Origin: Adiantum capillus-veneris
Lineage: Eukaryota; Streptophyta; Polypodiopsida; Polypodiales; Pteridaceae
Direction: 5' to 3'
DNA: 64,000 nucleotides
Assembly: GCA_014529385.2 (NCBI GenBank)
Contig: CM043953.1
Span: 68,566,372-68,630,371 of the forward strand
Position numbers and translations under genes: made by a program
Shown: piece by piece, positions 12,163-24,423 of the stretch
Layout: every line of letters begins with the position of its first letter
How positions within the stretch are numbered: position 1 is the first letter of the stretch
The notes under the pieces: model-generated
Database searches by the model: none
What the model saw: only the letters and a program-made list of their open reading frames with translations
Told to the model about the DNA's origin: nothing

Positions 12163-15100
12163 CTAGTCAGACGTCTCATCGCGTCCAAGCGGCGTATCTG
12201 TCGGATTCTGCAAAAAAAGACAATAAGACAGCTTTCAGTAAGTATAAACATATAACGACATTTATAAAACAATACAAAAAATAAAAAATAGTAAACCCTA
12301 ATACTAACCATGCCGCCGCGAGAACTGAGAATGTCCATCAGGGCGTTTAAGCCCTTCCTGCCTGCGTACTCGCGCTCGTACGGTGTGGGATCACGTCCTG
12401 TCATCGACCACTGTCAAAACATACAAAGATTTCATTATGTTAGAGTTAAAAAACTCATAAACCCTAAACTATCGAACATAAAGAGCAATGTGAAAACACT
12501 TACAAAATCGGCCTCAAATGATGCCCATCCACCGCTCCCCAAGTGGTGCGAGCTCCCTGCCTCTACTCGCGCTCTGGCTGCATCCTTTTGTTGCTTCCAC
12601 TTGTCGGGATTCTCGCGCGCTGCTTTCTTCGCATTCTTCCAATCTTCTTTGGCCAGCCAATCTGGCCTGTTCCACCCATTCTTGATTGCTTTTTGCACTT
12701 CGGAACGCTTGTGTTTGCAGTATTTGCGCATTCGAATCTTCATTAGGTCTTCATTGAAGCGTTGATCCCGTGTTGGAACGGGAAACTCATCATGAAGTAT
12801 GCTGATGACTCTGTTTTTTAAATCACTTGGTACTTCACTCCATTTGTTTAGTATGTAGTGTCTAAACAGCTGAGAGCAAAGACCACGCATGCGCGAGATC
12901 ACCTTCTTGCCGTCATCATCCATGATGATGCCGCCGCTGATGTCGACGGAGTAAGGCAAGCCCTCTGGCCGGTGACGCGTGAACCTGCGTGTCCCGGCAG
13001 GGGTCTCTAGCGGCGTGTCGATGGGGGTACGGACGTCAGGTGTCTCCACCGGCGTCTGGGCCCCGAAGCGAGGAGTGTCAAGTGGGGTGGCTCCTGGCGG
13101 AGTAGGTAGAGGTGTGTAGCTTCTAGGAACAGTTAGCCGTGCAAAACCTGGCGTAGATGGCGATGCTGTGGCTGGTGTGGGGGCGGGCAAAGAAGGGGAG
13201 GGTAAAGAGCCTCATCGAACACGAGGCGGTGTGGAGGCATCGATGGCGGAATCCCCACAACAACCGCCACCGCCACCACTAGAGCGCCGGTGTCTAGACG
13301 AGTGTGAAGCTCGTCTCATCGACGCCGAAGCTTCGGAGCGCGCCGAATGCTCCGAAAGAAAGGGAGATGCGGATGGAGTAGGAACGCGCGATGATGCGCC
13401 AGAGCGATGACGCTCCACGTACCACTGTCTCTGTTGCGGTGACAAAGAAGAAAGAAACTCCTCTTCATCCATACGTGCATTGTCTACGTTGATCTCCTTT
13501 TGTGAGATCCATTGCACCAGCTTTGCAAGTTTGTAGATTGTGTTACGGATGTCGAGAGACAAACATCCCTCAATGGCAACCGGTAAAATAAACTGTAAAG
13601 TATGTGCAGCAATGATATTAAAGTCCACTATGAACGTACCTGACACATTTTATGCCAATCGTGTGACTTCAAACCGGTAAGCTTTCCTTCTTTAGTAAAA
13701 CACGTTCGGAGCGAGTGCATTACGCCAGTGGGGGTCCGCAAAGATCGAATGGTCTCTTTTACTTTGCGTTCTTGGGCTCCTGTGAAAATCCATGGTGCTT
13801 TAGGGAGTTTTATCGATCCATCAGACGCTGTTTGCGGCCAATATTGCTCCATACGATCCACATTTCTAAGGTCAACTCTGGCTCCCAAAGTATCTTTCTT
13901 GCCGGTCAGATGGTCCCATAGTAGATTACCCACATTCTTGAATATGTGCATTGGATCGAGCAAGTGATTGATCATGAGTCGGGGCCAGTATGGTAACTCG
14001 TACCATAGAGATAGTCTCTTCATCCCTGGAGGCAATCCGTCATCGCACATCTCCTTCTGCTCTAACCATGCTTGTGCAGACATCCTTGGTGGCTCTCTTC
14101 CCAAAAAGCCGTCGCGTAACACATGATTCTCTGGAAGATACGCTTGATGACCTTCGTAGATTTTCTTCTTCAGTGAGGGTGCCCTACGTGCATTCAGTCT
14201 AGGTCCACATGTGACACATGCTCTGTATCCGCTTGTTTGAAGCCCTGCATGTATACACATGATAATAGATCAACTATGGGAAAAAACAAGATTTACAGTG
14301 TCTGAGTGAGGAGTGTCAATAGATCACCTGAGCATTCTGTTAGCCCGGGATAGTCATGCATGGTCCACATTAGAATGCCTCTGATCAAAGCATTCCGTCG
14401 TCCTGTGTGTCGGCTCATATCCACCACCTCTATGCCAATCCACAATTGTTGTAGCTCTTCCAATAGTGGACGAAGATACACATCCATATTCCCCACTTTA
14501 TATCGCCCTGGCACAATCAAGCTTAGCCATAGGTGCCCCTTCTTCGTAGTCAACCACGGGGGAATGTTGTAGTTGACGATGACAACGGGCCATACACTGT
14601 AAGATGTTGATCTTTGACCAAATGGATTTACGCCATCCATAGCCAGGCCTAAGCGCAAATTTCGAGCTTCCCTGGCAAAATCCGACCATGTTCCATCTAT
14701 ATGTTTCCAGGCTGCGCAATCTGCAGGAATTCGTAGCACACCATCCGAAGATTTATTCTCCTCATGCCATGATGCTAGGGCGGCCATGGACTTACATTCG
14801 AAGAAATGCTTGATGCGAGGAAGAAGAGGAAAATGTTGCAAAACCTTTTGTGGAATTTTTGTCCCGTGGAGATCTACTCGATATCTTTTGGAATCACATT
14901 TCGGACACTTATCCATGTCTATGTATTCCCCTCTGAAAAGAATGCAGTCATTAGGACAAGCGTGGATAGAATTGTAATCCATCCCCAAGTTTCGCAAAAT
15001 CTTTCTTGCTTCATCTCGGGAATCTGGCATCACATTGTCAGCTGGTAGTATGTGCTCTTTCAGCAATCTACACAACATAAAAATATGATACAGTCATGTA

Positions 15101-15603
15101 AAAATCTATCAGATCATTATACATTTAGAGTTTTATTAAAGTAAACTAATTGTAATAGATCACCTGAAAAGCACTGTGACGCTAGTGTCACTCCATCCAA
15201 ACTTTGCCTGCATGTTGAGAAGAACCAAGAGTGCTTTCAATCTAGACATACGTGCTCCACTATACAATGGCGTATCGGCTTCACTTTTCATATCATCATA
15301 GATAAGCCTTTCTGAATCCATGATCGTCTCGATCATTTCATCAATCTCGGGCTCAAACATTGCCTCGTTGGGAATGTGCTCTGCATGATCATCCCCCGAG
15401 CTGTCAGAGGCTACATCTTGTGGCCTCACATATGCTGCTTGACCAAAGCGCCTGCGAACACGTCTATTGGGTTGCAAGATTGCTGCTTGTTGGCCAGCGT
15501 CAGAGTCCGACGAGTTATAATTGGCAACAACTCGATCTATAATAGATGGATCGAACTCGTCTGCAAAGAAACACGTCTTGTCCGTCGCACAGCATGCTTG
15601 CAT
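12163..15603 (-). pseudogene. CACTA transposase (Transposase_21/TNP2 type), six exons, one in-frame TGA
   Basis: My model is exons 15603-15164, 15067-14328, 14244-13640, 13592-12504, 12410-12309 and 12207-12163. All junctions are GT-AG and the sum is 3021 nt (1007 codons). Four Cys near residues 184, 188, 201 and 204 form the usual zinc-binding cluster (CPNDC...CPKC). The Transposase_21 Asp motifs are present: AMDGVNPFG (Asp about 291) and LDPMHIFKNV (Asp about 490). Exon 4 opens with the start of DUF4218 (LPVAIEGCLS) but only about 45 residues remain. Then come a Ser/Pro-rich linker and a Lys/Arg-rich plant transposase tail ending NPTDTPLGRDETSD. The linker contains TGA at 13212-13214 (codon about 722) with the frame open on both sides. 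Intron sizes are 96, 83, 47, 93 and 101 bp; the 47-bp intron is unusually short. The protein would cut and join the CACTA ends in the nucleus. Confidence 0.9.
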
Positions 15604-15742
15604 TGATTACAAGGACATAAGACCCTCGTTGAGAGATAGGTGTTTCGGTTGGACGGTCCCACATCCTCGTCGCTACTCATAATGAGGATAAAAAACTTAT
15701 AACCTGGACAAAAAATTTAATATTCTATTGGCATTCTTCGTC

Positions 15743-15745
<3 letters not shown>

Positions 15746-15788
<43 letters not shown>
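15746..15788. repeat. (TC)n microsatellite
   Basis: Uninterrupted TC tract just upstream of the TPase start. On the coding strand it is a GA tract, as often seen in plant 5' leaders. Confidence 0.96.
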
Positions 15789-15790
<2 letters not shown>

Positions 15791-16079
15791 CTCACATTCT
15801 CTAGTCATGTCCAATCCCCGCACACCTCGGTCTAGAGGTGCACGGAGATCAGAACCACCGGGTTATAATCTCGTCTTTATTGGTCAATACCTATATTTGT
15901 GGGTACAAGAAATCTACACACCCACGTCTACATGATACTGCATGTAGTGGACAAAACCCCTTTGCCTCTTCTCTAGCTGTAGCACTTCACAGCATCTTAA
16001 CATCTTGTCACAGTAGATCTTTTCACTGTTCGTCTAACTCTAAACCCTAAACCGTAAGTAATTCTTGCGTGGACTCGAT

Positions 16080-16204
16080 CTAACGTAAATAAGCGTAAAT
16101 CTAACTAAAAATAAACCTAAATCTAATTTAACGTAAGTCTACATCTAACCTAATCTTTAACATCTTTTGGGATAGTTTCCTACGACGTTAAAACTCTCTT
16201 CTTC

Positions 16205-16268
<64 letters not shown>

Positions 16269-16930
16269 AAACCTAAATAAACCTAAGTCTAATCTAATAT
16301 AACATAAATCTAAATCTAATGTAAATTATGTTATATTAAAAACAAAGAACTAAACTAACAGGGATTATAAGGACCTTAAAACTGATTTAACACATAATTT
16401 TTCACATAACTCGGCAAGAGTTGGCATTCTCATCGCTAAAGATGTGAGAGTTAACTTCCGGCGGTGACGCTGCCTCATCTCCATCCACATCTGACGACAG
16501 CAATTGGCCCTTTAGACCGTTCTTGCTCTTGTTACTAACTTTGAAGTTGCTGTTGAATGACTAGAGGTTGTCTAGATGGTCATTGTGTCGGGGATGTAGT
16601 GACTCTTGCCGCCCTGAAGATCCACCTTCTTCCCTATCTTCTGAAGACATTTCACCAGTACTTTTGGATCGACGGAGCCCACCATGAGTGAAGGCAGCAA
16701 TACCCTATATTCCATTGAGGGCTTTCTTCACCCGCTTCATGCAGGCATCGCAGTCTATGGAGACCTAAATCTAATCTAATATAACGTAAATCTAAATCTA
16801 GCGTAAATAAACGTAAATCTAGTTAAAAATAAACCTAAATCTAATTTAATGTAAGTCTACATATAACCTAATCTTTAACGTCTTTTAAGATAGTTTCCTA
16901 CGACGTTATAACTCTCTTCTTCTTGTGTGT
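16080..16930. repeat. Imperfect direct duplication inside the CACTA leader
   Basis: About 16080-16207 and 16795-16926 share the order CGTAAATCTAACTAAAAATA, AACCTAAATCTAATTTAA, AGTCTACAT, CTAATCTTTAAC, then GATAGTTTCCTACGACGTTA and CTCTTCTTCTTGTGTGTG. Both copies end in a TG tract. Between them lies a less repetitive 450-bp stretch. A third trace of TTTCCTACGACGTTAAA occurs near 17097. Confidence 0.85.
16206..16261. repeat. (GT)n microsatellite
   Basis: Uninterrupted GT tract of about 56 bases at the end of the first leader duplication copy. Confidence 0.97.
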
Positions 16931-17113
16931 GTGCGCGTGTGTGGATGTGTGTGCCAATAAAAAGAGATAAATGGTATAACCTTTCTATCACCCATGCCAA
17001 GTATGATAGATTGATTATGCCATTTCCCTCTTGAATAATAGGTCTTGAGTTCAACTCCTCGTCGGCTAGATCTTTAGGTCTTTTAATTTTAATTAGTTTC
17101 CTACGACGTTAAA

Positions 17114-17330
17114 TTAGTTTCTCTCTCTTTCTCTCTCAATGTGTGTGCGTTTTTTTGGATCGTATGCATGTTTTCTCTCTCTTTTCCTCTCTCAATGTGT
17201 GCGTTTTTTGTTTATGCATGTTCTCTCTCTCTTTTCCTCTCTCAATGCGTGCGTTTTTTGTTTATGCATGCTCTCTCTCTCTTTTTCTCTCTCAATGTGT
17301 GTGTGCATTCTTTGTTTATGTATGTGTGTG
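17114..17330. repeat. Minisatellite of about 53 bp, four units
   Basis: Units combine TCTCTCTCTTTTCCTCTCTC, AATGTGTGCGTTTTTTGTTT and ATGCATG. Starts lie near 17114, 17170, 17223 and 17276. Adjacent TC (17353-17386) and AG (17549-17585) tracts follow. Confidence 0.85.
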
Positions 17331-17348
17331 TGCGTTTTTGTTTTTGTT

Positions 17349-17388
<40 letters not shown>

Positions 17389-17543
17389 AACACTATGTGT
17401 GTGTGTGTATGTGTGTGTGTGTGTGAGAGAGAGAGAGAGGGAGAGAGAAAGAGGGGAAGGGAACATGAGAATGAGGAGAGGGAAGGAGCATACCTGCCTC
17501 TCCTTCCTCTCCTCGTGTGTGTGTATGTGTGTGTGTGGAGAAG

Positions 17544-17588
<45 letters not shown>

Positions 17589-17659
17589 GGGAGAGCGTTA
17601 TCTGCTCCTTGCTTGAGGGCGCCGAAAAACTCAGATCTAAGATCTGAGTTTTTGGGCGC

Positions 17660-17790
17660 GCTCGGTTATTTTTTTAGCCCAGCCGGCGTCGCTATGAGCG
17701 TCGCTACGAGCGTCGCAAATTTCTTTGTAAATTTGCGACGCTCATAGCGACGCCGGGAATTTTTTTTTTGAGCGTCGCTAATATGAATAG
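17660..17790. repeat. CACTA subterminal repeats, 5' side of the TPase gene
   Basis: Contains GGCGTCGCTATGAGCGTCGC and further GCGTCGCTA units. A long near-palindrome sits around 17710-17745, where GCGTCGCAAATTT is followed by AAATTTGCGACGC and could fold into a hairpin. The motifs match those at 11589-11812. Confidence 0.9.
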
Positions 17791-17802
17791 CCTCTTGTAG
17801 TG

Positions 17803-18920
<1,118 letters not shown>

Positions 18921-19211
18921 CTAAGTTACCAACCGGCCTAGCAGCCCTCGGATAGCCATTTGAAGGGCATCACTTTTGGCATACATGTAGGCCAAGGCAA
19001 TACCAAGCACAAAATTATTCTCCAACAAGCCTTGGCTAACAATATCTTTGTGAATCTTATTGCCCATAATAACATCCCGATTAATGCCAAAATTACCCAT
19101 CTCACAGTGCCGACAATTGTCATTGGCCTCAAGCCTTTTTATCTGATTAAGTGAAACTCTGTCTGACAAGCCGTAAATCCCTGTAGACCTCTCAAGCTGC
19201 ATAAAATGCAT
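18921..19211 (-). pseudogene. PPR protein fragment, left-arm copy
   Basis: The 96-codon frame contains GNKIHKDIVSQGLLENN followed by LGIALAYMYAKSDALQMA. This is the typical beginning of a plant PPR unit (compare G..IH..I...G followed by LG.AL..MYAKCG.L..A). PPR proteins bind organellar RNA. Only about one and a half repeats remain, and no upstream continuation or signal peptide is visible, so this is a fragment. A second copy sits in opposite orientation at the window's right edge (63790-64000). The frame is open here where the right copy has a TAG. Confidence 0.75.
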
Positions 19212-19759
19212 ACAAACCCTTCTGAGGCTATAAAAATCCCATATGACACTCCGATCAAGCGGACCGAACTGGTACGGAGCCGGCCCCCGGTGAATCTTTA
19301 ATGGCGGCTAATATCTTGGCGACCGGGACTCTGATCACTGATCTGAAAAGACCGACGCGCTCCACGATGTGAGCACTTCAGGCCCATGCATTCATTTCAT
19401 TTCTGTCACCTGAGCTCTGCAGTTTCCCAATCCGGTATGGATCTGCAATCGACTTGAACTTTAAAGTGCCATAGCTTCTTCACCGTAGCTCCAATCGACG
19501 AGCCATAAAGACAGGCCGGTAGAGCACTTCAAGCACTACAGTTCTAGATCATAATCTATCATATGTGCTCACTTCAAGCATAGTCCTTTTTAGCATCATT
19601 AAGGCATCAGTCGGCCCTTTTAAGCCGCATCTGGCATACATTTATCATTAAACTTGACCTGTTATCAAGCCCTGATCACTTCTCACTAAATGTGTAGGCT
19701 TCAAAGAAGATTAGCTTGCATTTTGCTGCTCTTTTTCTCTTCATGAAAGCGGAGCTGCA

Positions 19760-21602
19760 CGACAGCGGATAGGTGGTCAATGTAGACAACACATTTGACT
19801 ATAAAGATAAAAAATGAACCTAGATTGGACATGTGGTCAATCTATATCTATATATACACATGTAACATAATACGACCATCACTTGACCTAGAATGGATAG
19901 GTCGTCAATCTGGACAACACATGTGCCTATTAAAGAACATGGTTATACCTGTCTTTCCTAGAAAAGAGCAAACTCACATATGACCATCACTAGAGGTAGA
20001 ATGGACAAATGGCTAATCTAAAGGACATATATGATTAACAAAGTACATTCCACCATAACCTAGCATACACATGAATATAAAGAACATACAAGCACACTTT
20101 TCTAGGAAATGAAAGATAGAAAATATAGAAAAAATGAGTCTAGATTGGACAAGTGGTCAATCTAGGTGCAGATATACCTATGTAAGAACATACACATGTG
20201 TATGAAATAACATACATGGTTTCCTTGGGAAAGCAAGATAGAAGATATATAAAAAATGAGTGTGGATTGGACAGGTGGTCAATCTCTATAGAGAAATACA
20301 CATACAACAACATAGGACCATCACTTGACCTAGAATGGACAGGTGGTCAATATAAACAACATATTGGATTATAAAGATAACAATATGAACCTAGATTGGA
20401 CATGTGGTCAATCTATGTGTATATATACACATGTAACAACATACGACCATCACTTGACCTCAAATGGACAGGTAGTGAATGTAAACAACACATATGCCTA
20501 TTAAAGAACCTGGTTATGCATGTCTTTTGTAGAAAAGAGCACATTCACATATGACCATCACTTGCGCTAGAATGGACAGATGGCCAATCTAAAGTGCACA
20601 TATGCATAACAAAGTACATTCCACCATAACCTAGCATGGAATGGATAGATAACTAAGACATTCAATACACATGAATATGAAGAACATACAAGCACACTTT
20701 TCTAGAGAAAGAAACATAGAAAAAATAGAAAAAATGAGTTTAGATTGGACAAGTAGTCAATCTAGGTGCAGATATACCTATGTAAGAACGTACACATGAA
20801 TATGAAAGAACATACAAGCACAATTTTCTAGAAAAAGAAAGATAAACAATATAGAAAAAATAAGTGTGGATTGGACAAGTGGTCAATCTAGGTGCATATA
20901 TACCTATGTAAGAACATACACATGTGTATGAAATAACATACAAGCATAATTTCCTTGGGAAAGAAAGATAGAAGATATAGAAAAAATGAGTCTGGATGGG
21001 ACAGGTGTTCAATCTCTATAGAGAAATACACATACAACAACATACGACCATCACTTGACCTAGAATGGAGAGGTGGTCAATGTAGACAACACATAGGATT
21101 ATAAAGAAAAAAAATGAACCTAGATTGGACTTGTGGTCAATATGTGTGTATATCTACACATGAAACATCATACGATCATCACTTGACCTAGAATGGACAG
21201 GTGGTCAATCTAGACAACACATGTGCCTATTAAAGAACATGGTTATGCATGTCTTTCCTACAGAAGAGCACATTCACATATGACCATCGCTTGAGCTAGA
21301 ATGGACAGATGGCCAATCTAAAGTGCACATATGCTTAACAAAGTAAATCTTACCATAACCTACCGTGGAATGGACAGATGACTAAGATATTCAATACACA
21401 TAAATATAAAAGAACATACAAGCACACTTTTCTAGGAAAAGAAAGATAGAAAATATAGAAAACATTAGTCTAGATCGGACAAGTGGTTAATCTAGGTGCA
21501 TATATACCTATGTAAGAACATACACGTGTGGATAAAATAACATACAAGCATGATTTCCTTGGGAAAGAAAGATAGAAGATATAGAAGAAATGAGTCTGGA
21601 TT
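19760..21602 (-). repeat. Satellite array, minus orientation (left part)
   Basis: Repeats of 'gattggacatgtggtcaatc', 'gaccatcacttgacctaga' and 'aaagaacatggttatgcatg' in regular order, with higher-order units of roughly 450-600 bases. Interrupted at 21602 by the gypsy element and resumed at 32269. Confidence 0.95.
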
Positions 21603-24371
21603 TGTGAGGTCCCCACCCCGTCGTATCAAACAATGGATCTGATGGTAAACCTCGTGGCCACTAGATCTATAGAGGAAGCAAAAAAAATGGTTCAGGGTTC
21701 AACTAGCGGACAATCTCTCATCACAAAGTGAGTCGAGTTCGAGCCTACTAGCAACGAGATCTAGCTCCACCTCGTAGGGGAAGCGTACTTAACTATCTAG
21801 CGATCCTAAGACCCACCTTCCAAGAGGAGAGAAACCTCGAGTGCCTTTTTCCCCATGTTTCAGAGGCACGTACTCTCGAGATTTCACCGCTCTCGGGGCA
21901 ATGAGTATTACTACTATCGAAGTAAGCACAATAGGGACAGAGAGTTCCCGACCAATCGGGACCACCCATCTCGTAGGCTTTGGCAACCCGAGCCAAGCCC
22001 CCACTTTCCACCCCCACACTCACACTTCATCGTGTGACCTAATTACTACCACAAAGGTTGTTCAACATAAATATTCCTTGTTTAATTCCGAATCACATGG
22101 TTCGTTAAAACAACCCTTCAACCAGTATTGCAAACAACACCAAGACAGAATTCTAGTAAAAATTCTACTCAAACTTATTCATAAAAATGCCAATGTCCTG
22201 GAGGTACAACATCCCCCCTCCAGCAAGAGTTCACTCCTCCCGTTGTCGCCTAGATGCCCATACAACTAGGTATGCCCACCGCATAGAAAGCACGTCATGG
22301 ACACTCCCACCGCATAGAAAGCAAGACGTGGGTTCCCACTGCATAGAAAGCAAGTCGTGGGTATCCACCGCATAAAAAGCAAGTCGTGGATTCAAGAGCC
22401 CTAACGAGGAACTCTGCCCCCTGTGATCAGTAGGGGGGTCAGGACTGATTCAACATTGGAAATAAAATGAACATGCCGAGCTAAATTTTTCCTAGCAGAC
22501 ATTCTTTCCTATTGCAAACAACATACCCATCAAACATTACCTTCCTACTTTAGAACTTAATGTACAATAATTTCAATGCCGAGGATTCCGTCGGATTTCT
22601 CCAACATGTTTGGGGATATGAGCATTCCTAGCTAGCGTATGCAATGTTAATTTACACAACTTGAATAAAAATATGATCTACCTCTTCCACTTCTTCATCG
22701 ATGGCCCGTGAGATGGCCGGTATTTGTTCCTCCATGGGAGCCTTCCCCTTTCCGTTGACATTGCTCGTTCCTGCTTCGCGATCATGGGCACCACCGAAGC
22801 GCGTCCTCTTAACCGGGGCCATTTCTCACTACTTTAAATGACTAGCTTGGAGAAAGAGCTAAGGTTCACAAGCATCATAACAGTCCAATGGGTAGATTAG
22901 TGACATCAATTAATCCCTCCTATATGAGAGTCTAGATTTCTTTCATAAAGCAATCATTAAGGATGGCACATAATCCTATGGGAACCGGCTCTAAGATAAT
23001 TATTCCGCTTACATGATCAAGAATAATTAGGATTTCACTATTGGAATTACCACAGAATTGGATTAAGTATGATTAAACTATTTCCTAGCAATTAGATGAT
23101 GCAGATTTACCCTATGCATATGTGTGAGGAAAAATCAATTCTTAGAGACTTATTGACGGATTAATTTCTCCTTAATTACGTCTTAATGCATAAGAGAAAT
23201 GAATTCAATTAAGCTACAATGTTAATGAGTGATTACAATAGTGATTCTCTTCAATCTGCACAAATACTAGCTTACCGATTAATTACTATGCTATCTAGAG
23301 AGAGAAGATACTGATAATTATGATCTAATCATTAATCGAGAGTGAAGAATGGCTGATAATTCAGCTATGGAATGATGATTACATAATAGAGTACGAATAA
23401 GGAGAATTTAGAGAGTAGTCATAGAGATTTTCGGCTAGGAATAGGCATAATGTACGAGAAATTTTGATGGTAGAGAAAGGGATTTTCAGATGGCATTAAT
23501 TAAACTGTCGTTACCGTGATTAAGAGCTGGTAATCTTCTCGATTTTCTGATCTAATCGAGCCTCTTGAGATGAAAATTCGGCAGCACCTCCCTCCTAGCT
23601 TCTTCTTCAATAGGTGTGTGATTCGGCAGCACCTCCCCAATGTATGTGGGTGTGTGTGTGTGCACTGTGTGTGTGTGTGTGATCATAAGTGTGTGTGTGT
23701 GTGTGTGCAGGTCTCTAAATAGGCTCCTACAGGATGAAAATCGATATGGGTTGCTAAATGCATTTGGGAGCTTCTCCAGTTAAGCATGGCAAGTCCAGTT
23801 CTCTGCCCACCAAGTGTCAGGTTGGCTTGGTTAACTGGTTCTAAGACTGAGTTGCAGGCTTGGCACCTTCCCCAAGACTCCCACAAAGCAAGAGGGCGCC
23901 CCCTAGCTGCTAAAGCTGATCTGGAGTGGCCTGGGACCTGTTCCCACACAGTTTCGGGCCCCTGGTACCTCCCCGGACACTTTTTAGGAAATTTGGTTCT
24001 AGGCTAAAACGGGTCATACGAATCGGATTTTGATGCCGTAAATTTCCATACGAAGCTCCAACTAAAGCGTACTGGCCCGAGTACCTACCATATTTAGCAA
24101 CCCCCGGGGTCCAAAAATGCATTTTTTTCAAATTCGGGGTACGGGTGCAGATTTTCGAGACGGTCGAGACTGGATGGGTCGGGTGACCAAAAACTTACTA
24201 TTTTTAGAAAATTTTCACAAAAATTATTTTAATTCACATTTTGAAGCTTTATAACATTCTAAACATCATGGCACTGACAGAATCTGGAAAACTGCTAAAA
24301 ATAGTAATTTATTCCATTGTATTCATTTCGTGGTACAAGGGTGCTCTTGTGATCGGGTCAGAGACCTTACA
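21603..24371 (-). repeat. 3' LTR of the gypsy element, 2769 bp
   Basis: Nearly identical to 29492-32268, with roughly 50 substitutions by eye (about 98% identity) plus length changes in a TG tract (around 23648-23710). It contains a minisatellite at 22268-22396 with units CACCGCATAGAAAGCA plus AGTCGTGG. LTRs of this length are long for plant gypsy elements. ORFs inside occur in both LTRs simply because the LTRs are duplicates. Confidence 0.97.
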
Positions 24372-24381
24372 ACCTCCCCAA
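24372..24381 (-). other. Polypurine tract
   Basis: TTGGGGAGGT on the minus strand directly beside the 3' LTR start (TGTAAGG). This is the expected primer position for plus-strand DNA synthesis. Confidence 0.8.
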
Positions 24382-24423
24382 CGTGAAAAATTTGAGATGT
24401 CCTCATCTCAAGAGTGAGTTTGG

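Larger units (their letters stand above)
15604..17640. other. Repeat-rich leader of the CACTA element
   Basis: I see no credible coding region. The stretch holds a TC microsatellite, a GT microsatellite, an imperfect direct duplication, a 53-bp minisatellite and mixed TC/TG/AG tracts. The long overlapping ORFs at 17139-17647 are products of low complexity. The TPase promoter should lie here, since the gene starts at 15603 and reads leftward, but no clear TATA box stands out. Confidence 0.7.
11577..17802 (-). mobile_element. Complete CACTA (En/Spm) DNA transposon, 6226 bp
   Basis: The element is bounded by perfect 12-bp terminal inverted repeats CACTACAAGAGG (11577-11588) and CCTCTTGTAGTG (17791-17802), with TCC on both outer sides. 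Both ends hold arrays of short GCGTCGCTA-type motifs in both orientations, the expected transposase-binding subterminal repeats. Inside is a six-exon TPase gene on the minus strand (12163-15603), followed by about 2 kb of repeat-rich leader (15604-17640). The TPase has one in-frame TGA, so autonomy is doubtful, although the structure is complete and the ends are unmutated. That suggests fairly recent movement, possibly in trans. Confidence 0.97.

Noticed and set aside
16030-16060. Telomere-type CCCTAAA motif
   Set aside because: Only one or two units (ACCCTAAACC), too short to be more than chance; other single copies occur at 12100-12130 and 12465.
17139-17647. Three long overlapping plus-strand ORFs rich in Cys, Leu, Ser or Glu-Arg
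   Set aside because: They arise from TC, TG and AG tracts that lack stops in several frames at once; no protein family is recognisable.
21789-22375. ORFs that recur at 29678-30264
   Set aside because: They look conserved only because they lie in the two LTRs of one element; both strands are open at once and no domain is seen.
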